DNA from: CAYSNP01 sp964432485
GTDB taxonomy: Bacteria > Bacillota > Clostridia > Christensenellales > DTU072
DNA length: 23,611 bases
Direction of reading: 5' to 3'
Assembly: GCA_964432485.1 (NCBI GenBank)
Contig: CAYSNP010000027.1
Location: 1 to 23,611, forward strand
The notes under the pieces were generated by a model. That model ran no database searches. It was given only the letters and a program-made list of their open reading frames with translations, and was not told the origin of the DNA. The first letter of the stretch is position 1; each line of letters begins with the position of its first letter. This document shows, one piece after another, positions 14,872-20,937 of the stretch. The position numbers and the translations under genes were made by a program.

Positions 14872-15954
14872 ATGAAAAAACAGTTTAAGCTATTGTGGAA
14901 TCAAGAAAAAAACTATACGCACCTTGCATGTATCAATCGTGAGGCTGTAAATGAATATAACGACAAAACATTGTCTGCACTACTTCTTTTAGGCTGGGTG
15001 CTAATGTTATTTCCATTGGCAGCCGTACCGTTTAGCAGTACAAAGGCGGGCGCAGTCCCTGCTTATATAGTTTCGTTTTTGCTGTTTTTTGCTATGTTTT
15101 TATTGTTTAAAATTCCAAATATAAAAAAGCACACATATTGCGGGCTGTATGCCGCCTTTTCTGTTTTTTTTCTATTGGGGATATACCTTAGCGTTATTCA
15201 TTCGCCCGTTATGCGGGCGACAATCCTGCTTGGAGGGTTTGTCATTATGCCGCTTAGTTTTATTGACCGCCCAGGCCGCAGCCTATTATTTTTGACTTTT
15301 TGGTTTGTAATTCATACTATATTGGCATTTTATCTTAAACCCAAACATGCGCTTGATGATACTATTAATTGCATATGCTCCGGCGTTTTAGGGTACTATC
15401 TAGGAAGGACTTTGGTGCATGTTCGCCTGGAGAGCTTTGAAGTAAGCCGTCAACTAATTATAGAAAAGGAAGCCGATGTGCTGACCGGCCTATTTAATCG
15501 CCGCAAATTATTTGAAACTCTAGCTATTTTAGAAACAGCAGATGCGGAAAAACCCTCTGGGATTCTAATGATTGATATTGATCACTTTAAAGATTTTAAT
15601 GACAATTACGGTCATGCCGCCGGTGATAAGTATTTAAGCAGTTTTGGCAAAGTAATGATAAATTTTATACAGAACTTTAGATTTGATTTTTATCGCTATG
15701 GCGGGGAAGAATTTGTGGCAATTGCATATGGGTATAGCGAAAAAGAATTGCTGTCCATAGCTGAAAGCCTGCGAATTGCTGTGCAAAACTTGGATATGGA
15801 CGGGTATAGCACCACCGTTAGTATCGGAGTAGCCTATTGCGGGGGCGAGCAAGTTTTGAATTATGAAAATGTAATTGAACGGGCGGATAAAGCTGTCTAT
15901 GCCGCAAAGCATGCAGGGCGCAATAAAGTATGTATGGAGCAGAAAGGGGAGTAA
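14872..15954 (+). CDS. Membrane-bound GGDEF diguanylate cyclase
   Basis: A 360-aa protein with about six membrane helices between residues 35 and 180, then a GGDEF domain. Domain marks are DVLTGLFNRR (202-211), MIDIDHFKDFND (233-244, metal-binding D235), the YGHAAGD turn and the active-site loop YGGEEF (GGEEF 277-281). The catalytic signature is intact, so synthesis of c-di-GMP is expected. The allosteric inhibitory I-site (RxxD before the GGEEF) is missing: the expected Arg and Asp positions hold Asn and Phe. The N-terminal membrane part is likely a sensor of unknown ligand. The start is ATG with AGGGG upstream. The gene stands alone, followed by the second repeat block. Confidence 0.9.
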   Translation: MKKQFKLLWNQEKNYTHLACINREAVNEYNDKTLSALLLLGWVLMLFPLAAVPFSSTKAGAVPAYIVSFLLFFAMFLLFKIPNIKKHTYCGLYAAFSVFFLLGIYLSVIHSPVMRATILLGGFVIMPLSFIDRPGRSLLFLTFWFVIHTILAFYLKPKHALDDTINCICSGVLGYYLGRTLVHVRLESFEVSRQLIIEKEADVLTGLFNRRKLFETLAILETADAEKPSGILMIDIDHFKDFNDNYGHAAGDKYLSSFGKVMINFIQNFRFDFYRYGGEEFVAIAYGYSEKELLSIAESLRIAVQNLDMDGYSTTVSIGVAYCGGEQVLNYENVIERADKAVYAAKHAGRNKVCMEQKGE

Positions 15955-16054
15955 TATAGGCAAGGAGCAAAGCCTCTGCTAATCAGAGAGAGCCATGCTA
16001 GCGTTTGCCCTGGATTGCTTTGTCGCTATCGCTCTGCGCAATGACGGTTGTATT

Positions 16055-16143
16055 GTCTTTGCAGGCGACGCGTTAAGCTGGCTTGCCAGTGGCAAGCCAG
16101 TAGCCGAAGCCCACGAGCAATTGCGGAGCAATGCGAGGGTATA
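16055..16143. repeat. 89-bp repeat core shared with the left block
   Basis: Matches 243-332 with two substitutions and one indel; its tandem copy is 16368-16456. It contains the perfect 10-bp stem CTGGCTTGCC/GGCAAGCCAG with an AGT loop (16078-16100 and 16391-16413). Confidence 0.8.
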
Positions 16144-16225
16144 TAAGCAAAGCAATCCAGTCTCCAGAGCGTTGCTCCCTGTATAAAGTACCTTATAGAG
16201 CCTAGCTCCAAAGCCCTACCTTAAT

Positions 16226-16317
16226 CATTTGCGGAACGCAAATGTATTTCATCACGCTTTAGCGTGTATTTGACCATTTATGCAATAAATGCATTTCACC
16301 ACTTGCGCAAGCAAGTG
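16226..16317. repeat. Array of four unrelated palindromes with constant 8-nt linkers
   Basis: Stems: CATTTGCG/CGCAAATG (16226-16244), CACGCT/AGCGTG (16253-16266), CATTTAT/ATAAATG (16275-16291) and CACTTGC/GCAAGTG (16300-16317). Stems are 6-8 bp with loops of 2-4 nt. The linkers are all 8 nt: TATTTCAT, TATTTGAC and CATTTCAC. The array recurs identically at 16539-16630 in the tandem copy. The stems differ while linker length and sequence are kept, which suggests a modular, recombining element. Confidence 0.7.
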
Positions 16318-16736
16318 TATTGCTGGATTGCTTTGTCGCTATCGCTCTGCGCAATGACGGTTGTATTGTCTTTGCAGGCGACGCGTTAAGCTGGCTTGCC
16401 AGTGGCAAGCCAGTAGCCGAAGCCCACGAGCAATTGCGGAGCAATGCGAGGGTATATAAGCAAAGCAATCCAGTCTCCAGAGCGTTGCTCCCTGTATAAA
16501 GTACCTTATAGAGCCTAGCTCCAAAGCCCTACCTTAATCATTTGCGGAACGCAAATGTATTTCATCACGCTTTAGCGTGTATTTGACCATTTATGCAATA
16601 AATGCATTTCACCACTTGCGCAAGCAAGTGTATTGCTGGATTGCTTTGTCGCTATCGCTCCGCGCAATGACTTTTAGGGATTGCTTCGACACTTGTGCTA
16701 TGCAATTATGGTTTTAAGGTCATTAAGCAATATTTA

Positions 16737-18218
16737 CTACATACTAAGAGAGTCTTCTTGATTATGCCGCCTTTTATTTAGTTCTTGCAATATTTTATTG
16801 TGTTCCTTGGTATCAAGGGCATAATTCCACATAGGGATTACGCTTAACAGGTAGCCGGCAGCGGCAGGCAGGGTAATAAGAAGAAACAGTATCATCATAT
16901 AGGGCTGATAATCGGGATTGGTGCGTGGGATGCCTCCGGCGGCTATATAATTGTTTACTTCCTCTATTGCCTTATCCGAAAACCCTACTGCGGCATAGCC
17001 AATCCCTGCCAGAAAAGTAGCAACTGCGGCTTGCAGCTTGGCAATAAAAGACTGCCCTGCAAAGAACACTCCGTCCGGCCGTTCTCCGGTCATATACTCC
17101 TGGTAATCCACGCAATCTGCAATCATCACCGACATTAATACTATGGGGATACCCAATCCAATGCCTACAAAAGTAAAGCAAATAGCAAGCAGCCCGATAT
17201 TTAAAGGTGATATCATATTGGTGGGACTGATAAGGTAAAGTACAAAAATTAAGATACTGGGAATCACCGCTAAAAGGTTGGAATAGACAAAGAGATTGCG
17301 TTTGGAGAACTTTTTTAAAAGTTTGGGAGTTAACCCTATCGCTATATACTGACCTACAAACAGCCCTATGCCGATAAGTCCCATATAAATGATAACGCTG
17401 ACAAAGTTCTTAGAAGCAAAATAATAGGTCATAAGGGGAAGGGCAACAACGGTAATCAGCATCTTAGGACTGCCCAGCACGCCGGAAAGCAGCACTTGCC
17501 GGAAAGGCTTGTTCCTCCACATCACCTTAAAGGCGTCAAACGCTCCGCCCGAGGCAGGGGCAGGCTTGATTTGCTCTTTTACTTTAAGGCCAGCAAACTG
17601 AAAAAGTATAAATCCTAAAAACGCAAAAGCAGAAGCGATAATTAAGAACCCCATTGCCTCATTGCTAATTATGTCTCCAATTGCAAGTGCAATAGGCTGC
17701 ACAATATATCCCAATGTCATACCCACTACAGCTATTATCCTTGCGCTTGCCAAAAGTTTGTTGCGTGCATTGTCGTCTTCGGTCATTAGGGAAGTAATGC
17801 CCCAAAGCGGAATATCGCCTATAGTATACGCAATGCCCCACAGCACATAAGTGACTGCCGCCCACACTATCGCAAGGGTGGTATATTTGGTTTGGGTATA
17901 TATCCCGAAAGGTGCCAAAAAGCATAATACGGTCACTATAAAAATAAGGGCAGGCGCAATAAGAAGATAAGGTCTGCACTTGCCCCATTTGCTGTTGGTT
18001 TTGTCTACTATAAAGCCCATAACGGGGTCATTAAAAGCATCAAAAATCCTGCTTGCCCCCACTATAATCCCTACCGATAAGGCAGGGATTAATATAGTAA
18101 ACTGGAGAAAATAAGTGTAAGTATTGATAAAAATACCATACAAGATATTTTGTCCTACCATAGAAATAAGGTAGTATTTTTTTTCTTTTTTAGAATAAGT
18201 TAATAGATTTTGTTCCAT
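16737..18218 (-). CDS. GPH-family sugar:cation symporter (MelB-like MFS)
   Basis: A 493-aa polytopic membrane protein with about 12 helices. The diagnostic GPH segment is SRIFDAFNDPVMGFIVDKT followed by SKWGKCRPYLL (about 56-86), which holds the cation-binding Asp region and the loop 2-3 motif. DIPLWGITSLMTEDDNARN is the family's loop 4-5 region, and a CVDYQEYMTGER motif in the second half is equally typical. It would import a glycoside, pentoside or hexuronide with H+ or Na+. The short N-terminal tail precedes helix 1 directly. It is transcribed divergently from the GNAT at 18362, from its own promoter. No glycosidase lies beside it, so the sugar is unknown. Confidence 0.9.
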   Translation of the reverse strand: MEQNLLTYSKKEKKYYLISMVGQNILYGIFINTYTYFLQFTILIPALSVGIIVGASRIFDAFNDPVMGFIVDKTNSKWGKCRPYLLIAPALIFIVTVLCFLAPFGIYTQTKYTTLAIVWAAVTYVLWGIAYTIGDIPLWGITSLMTEDDNARNKLLASARIIAVVGMTLGYIVQPIALAIGDIISNEAMGFLIIASAFAFLGFILFQFAGLKVKEQIKPAPASGGAFDAFKVMWRNKPFRQVLLSGVLGSPKMLITVVALPLMTYYFASKNFVSVIIYMGLIGIGLFVGQYIAIGLTPKLLKKFSKRNLFVYSNLLAVIPSILIFVLYLISPTNMISPLNIGLLAICFTFVGIGLGIPIVLMSVMIADCVDYQEYMTGERPDGVFFAGQSFIAKLQAAVATFLAGIGYAAVGFSDKAIEEVNNYIAAGGIPRTNPDYQPYMMILFLLITLPAAAGYLLSVIPMWNYALDTKEHNKILQELNKRRHNQEDSLSM

Positions 18219-18248
18219 GCCTATTTTTCCTTTGCAAGTAATGGTTTT

Positions 18249-18277
18249 ATTTTAACATAACCGTATCCCTTAGTCAA
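18249..18277 (-). promoter_or_regulatory. Sigma-A promoter of the GPH symporter
   Basis: On the minus strand, TTGACT (18272-18277), a 17-bp spacer and TAAAAT (18249-18254), 30 bp before the ATG at 18218. An AAGGAAAAAT stretch supplies the SD. Confidence 0.7.
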
Positions 18278-18310
18278 TGTACAAAATATCTTGAAAATAC
18301 CAAAGAAATA

Positions 18311-18339
18311 TTGACTTAGCCTTTTTTTGAGATTATAAT
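18311..18339 (+). promoter_or_regulatory. Sigma-A promoter of the GNAT gene
   Basis: TTGACT (18311-18316), a 17-bp spacer and TATAAT (18334-18339), 22 bp before the ATG at 18362. AAGGAG lies between them. Confidence 0.8.
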
Positions 18340-18361
18340 AGATTTATTAAGGAGTAAAATA

Positions 18362-18916
18362 ATGGATATCAGAAAATTTCAAGAAAAAGATAGGGAAAAC
18401 CTTAGGCAAGTATGTATAGAAACCAGCGCTTTTGAGCTTAAAAATGAAACTGATGCAAAGGTGCTAACGCTTTTATATATAGAGCCTTATATTGATACTG
18501 AGCCTGACAGCTGCTTTGTAGCTGTAGACGAAAATGATGAAGCTGTGGGATATATAGCTTGTGCTCCTGATTTTGACCGCTATAAAAAGAACTTTATGGA
18601 AAAATACTTTCCCCAAATCTGGAAAATGAAGCCTTTTACCGCCTTTAAAAGGTGGGTGGAATTTTTAATTGATACTCCCCTAAAGAAAAATTATCCCGCA
18701 CATTTGCATATCAATTTGTTTGCGTCACACCAAAAAAAGGGATTGGGCACAAAACTTGTAGATGCACTTTATGCCCATTTGAAAGAAATAGGAGTGCCTT
18801 CTGTGTACTTGCGCTGCGGCAAAAATAATAAAAAGGGGATGAGTTTCTATAAAAAATATGGCTTCACCCTTAAATCCACCAAAATAAGCGGGCTATTCGT
18901 GCTTGAAATAGTATAA
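18362..18916 (+). CDS. GNAT-family N-acetyltransferase
   Basis: A 184-aa GNAT protein. Beta4 and the acetyl-CoA loop read HLHINLFASHQKKGLGTKL, with Q124 to G129 as the QxxGxG motif. The C-terminal strand/helix pair is VYLRCGKNNKKGMSFYKKYGF, the usual alpha4-beta7 region. The 'PAHLHI' strand resembles GNATs related to the acetyltransferase-like domain of O-GlcNAcase-type proteins, which is only suggestive. The start is ATG with AAGGAG 8 nt upstream and a near-consensus promoter. It is monocistronic: a new promoter for the T-box leader begins within a few bases of its stop codon. Substrate unknown. Confidence 0.87.
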   Translation: MDIRKFQEKDRENLRQVCIETSAFELKNETDAKVLTLLYIEPYIDTEPDSCFVAVDENDEAVGYIACAPDFDRYKKNFMEKYFPQIWKMKPFTAFKRWVEFLIDTPLKKNYPAHLHINLFASHQKKGLGTKLVDALYAHLKEIGVPSVYLRCGKNNKKGMSFYKKYGFTLKSTKISGLFVLEIV

Positions 18917-18920
18917 CATA

Positions 18921-18949
18921 TTGACAAACAAGCTAAAAGTTGTTAAGAT
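18921..18949 (+). promoter_or_regulatory. Promoter of the T-box leader
   Basis: TTGACA (18921-18926), a 17-bp spacer and TAAGAT (18944-18949). Transcription would begin near 18956, about 23 bases before the first helix of the T-box stem I. Confidence 0.65.
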
Positions 18950-18978
18950 AAAAAAAAGTATTAAAAGCTATGAAGAGG

Positions 18979-19191
18979 ACTGAGGAAAAGTAGCGCATTG
19001 CAGAGAGCTGTTGGCAGGTGCAAAACAGTATGCGCCCTCTCCTGTATCACCTCTGAGCTGTCCTCCCAAAGGGCGCTATTGCCTCAGTAGATAGGACCGT
19101 TACTCCACGAGAGAGAGAAAAAAGTGGCTTGGCAACTGCTAAGCAATTAGAGTGGTACCACGGGATATCCGTCTCTAGGCAGTAGAGGCGG
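18979..19191 (+). promoter_or_regulatory. T-box leader with AUC (isoleucine) specifier
   Basis: All parts of a transcriptional T-box riboswitch are visible. The stem I base is ACTGAGG (18979-18985) with CCTCAGT (19082-19088), then TAGCGC (18991-18996) with GCGCTA (19073-19078). AGAGAG lies at 19002-19007. The specifier strand reads ATC-ACCTCT-GAG, with ATC at 19046-19048. The six bases from specifier to GAG match the spacing I recall in the B. subtilis glyQS leader, so ATC is the codon (Ile). The T-box sequence AGAGTGGTACCACG is at 19149-19162. Its UGGU bulge would pair with a tRNA 3' end having A73, which fits tRNA-Ile. Uncharged tRNA-Ile should stabilise the antiterminator and turn on the downstream gene. 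Confidence 0.93.
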
Positions 19192-19200
19192 ATTTTTATT
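19169..19200 (+). terminator. T-box intrinsic terminator
   Basis: CCGTCTCT (19169-19176) pairs with AGAGGCGG (19184-19191) with one G-T wobble and a 7-nt loop, followed by GATTTTTATT. The same 5' arm can instead pair with AGAG (19149-19152) and CGG (19161-19163) of the T-box sequence to form the antiterminator. Confidence 0.9.
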
Positions 19201-19216
19201 AAAAGGAGATATGCTT

Positions 19217-20872
19217 ATGGAAAGGTTTTACAAGAGATTTGTAAACGAAACTATTGAAGACGGTAAACTAAAGACTATCGGCTTTAATGTCCCCGACAAT
19301 TTTAATTTTGCCTATGATGTAGTGGATGAATTAGCGAGCTTGAGCCCAAACAGCAGAGCAATGGTATGGGCAAGCGAAAAAGGAGAGGAGCGCATTTTTA
19401 CCTTTGCAGAAATGAGCAGCTATTCTGCAAAAGCCGCTAACTATCTCTATTCTCAAGGTATAAGGAAAGGCGATAAAGTTATGCTGGTGCTCAAGCGGCA
19501 CTATCAATTTTGGTTTGCAATCTTAGCCCTGCATAGAATTGGCGCTATTGCTATCCCTGCCACTCACCTGTTAAAGAAAAAGGATTACATTTATAGATTT
19601 GAATCTGCCGGTGTAAAAAGCATTATTTGCACCAACGAAGACGAGGTTTGCCTGCAAGTTGAAGAAGCAATAGAGGATTATCCGGGTATAGAAAGCAAGT
19701 TTTTAATTAAAGAGCATAGGAAAGGATGGCTAAATCTTGACGAAGGTATAGAAAACGGCAACGACTGCTTCCCCCGAAGGGAAGGAGCAGAAGCTATCAG
19801 CAAAAATGATATGATGCTAATGTATTTTACTTCAGGCACTACGGGCTATCCTAAGATATGTATCCATAAGTTTGATTATCCCATCGGGCATTTGATTACT
19901 GCAGTATGGTGGCAAAATGTAATACCTGGAGGGTTGCACTTTACCATGAGCGAAACAGGCTGGGCAAAGAGCATGTGGGGCAAGATTTACGGGCAATGGA
20001 TAGGCGAAAGCGCTGTATTTACTTATGACTTTGAAAAGTTTAAGCCAAACGAAATTTTATCCCTTTTTGCTAAATATCAAATTACCACATTTTGTGCGCC
20101 GCCTACTATTTACAGGTTCTTTATTAAAGAAGATTTATCTAAGTTTGACCTATCCTCACTTAAATATGCTGTCACTGCAGGAGAAGCTCTAAATGCGGAA
20201 GTTTATAAGCAGTTTAAGGAAAATACCGGACTTATGATAATGGAAGGATTCGGTCAAACCGAAACTACGCTGACACTTGCTAACCTTACCAATGACAAGC
20301 CTAAACCCGGCAGTATGGGACTGCCGAATCCTCAATATGATATAGATTTGGTGGATGCTGAAGGCAATAGAGTGGAAGCCGGCGTGCCGGGCGAAATTGT
20401 TGTAAGAACTGACAAAAGGGTATCCGTAGGTATGTTTATGGGATACTATAAAGACGAAGAGCAAACAAAAGCCAGTTGGCATAATGATGTTTACCATACC
20501 GGTGATATGGCTTGGCGGGATGAGGACGGTCACTTTTGGTTTGTAGGCAGGACGGATGATATTATTAAATCAAGTGGCTATCGTATAGGACCGTTTGAAA
20601 TAGAAAGTACCCTTATGGAGCACCCTGCGGTGCTGGAGTGCGCTGTCACAGGAGTGCCTGACCCTGACAGAGGGCAGGTGGTAAAAGCCACAATAGTGCT
20701 TGCCAAAGGTTACAGCCCTTCAGAGGACTTGATAAAAGAAATTCAAAACTATGTCAAAGCCCAAACTGCACCTTATAAGTATCCACGAGTTATAGAGTTT
20801 ACAGAGGCTTTGCCAAAAACAATAAGCGGAAAAATAAAACGCACCGTAATAAGAGGAGAAGAGGACATTTAA
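19217..20872 (+). CDS. AMP-forming acyl-CoA synthetase (short/medium or branched-chain type)
   Basis: A 551-aa protein of the acyl-CoA synthetase (ANL) family, close in style to medium-chain/ACSM-type enzymes. Motifs: P-loop YFTSGTTGYPK (203-213), GFGQTET (344-350), YHTGD (426-430), the hinge region GRTDDIIKSSGYRIGPFEIE (444-463) and the catalytic Lys K539 in SGKIKR. The reaction is acid + ATP + CoA to acyl-CoA + AMP + PPi. The start at 19217 has GGAG 8 nt upstream; an ATG at 19211 is only 2 nt from it. The gene is directly controlled by the Ile-type T-box. An enzyme of this class from Methanosarcina acetivorans was reported to prefer 2-methylbutyrate (from memory), which would make sense of isoleucine control. 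The substrate is inferred. Confidence 0.92.
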   Translation: MERFYKRFVNETIEDGKLKTIGFNVPDNFNFAYDVVDELASLSPNSRAMVWASEKGEERIFTFAEMSSYSAKAANYLYSQGIRKGDKVMLVLKRHYQFWFAILALHRIGAIAIPATHLLKKKDYIYRFESAGVKSIICTNEDEVCLQVEEAIEDYPGIESKFLIKEHRKGWLNLDEGIENGNDCFPRREGAEAISKNDMMLMYFTSGTTGYPKICIHKFDYPIGHLITAVWWQNVIPGGLHFTMSETGWAKSMWGKIYGQWIGESAVFTYDFEKFKPNEILSLFAKYQITTFCAPPTIYRFFIKEDLSKFDLSSLKYAVTAGEALNAEVYKQFKENTGLMIMEGFGQTETTLTLANLTNDKPKPGSMGLPNPQYDIDLVDAEGNRVEAGVPGEIVVRTDKRVSVGMFMGYYKDEEQTKASWHNDVYHTGDMAWRDEDGHFWFVGRTDDIIKSSGYRIGPFEIESTLMEHPAVLECAVTGVPDPDRGQVVKATIVLAKGYSPSEDLIKEIQNYVKAQTAPYKYPRVIEFTEALPKTISGKIKRTVIRGEEDI

Positions 20873-20881
20873 ACAAACTGA

Positions 20882-20910
20882 TTGACTTTATTAATATTTT
20901 CAGATACTAT
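20882..20910 (+). promoter_or_regulatory. Promoter of the MMPL transporter
   Basis: TTGACT (20882-20887), a 17-bp spacer and TACTAT (20905-20910), 27 bp before the ATG at 20938. The transporter can thus be expressed apart from the T-box, though read-through is possible because no terminator is seen after the synthetase. Confidence 0.7.
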
Positions 20911-20937
20911 ATACCCGAGGGGAATAAGGAGTAAATT

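Larger units (their letters stand above)
16011..16671. repeat. Tandem 313-bp repeat (two copies plus a partial third)
   Basis: Units run 16011-16323 and 16324-16636, with a 35-bp third start at 16637-16671 that differs by one base (CTCTGCG to CTCCGCG). Each unit begins TGGATTGCTTTGTCGC and carries the shared core and the hairpin array described separately. Open frames of about 60 codons on both strands here (for example 16026-16211 and 16339-16524) are identical by-products of the repeat and not genes. The rest of the gap, 15955-16010 and 16672-16736, holds fragments of the same repeat family and no gene. Confidence 0.9.

Noticed and set aside
16026..16524. Two identical 61-codon minus-strand frames and a similar plus-strand frame
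   Set aside because: They arise from the 313-bp tandem duplication. Identical copies on a repeat with no SD are not evidence of coding.
16011..16671. CRISPR-like array
   Set aside because: Repeat units are 313 bp with no unique spacers of regular size, and no cas genes are nearby. The small palindromes differ from one another.
19046..19048. Other specifier codons for the T-box, such as GTA just upstream
   Set aside because: Only ATC has the six-base distance to GAG recalled from a known leader (B. subtilis glyQS), and it is followed by the usual ACC.
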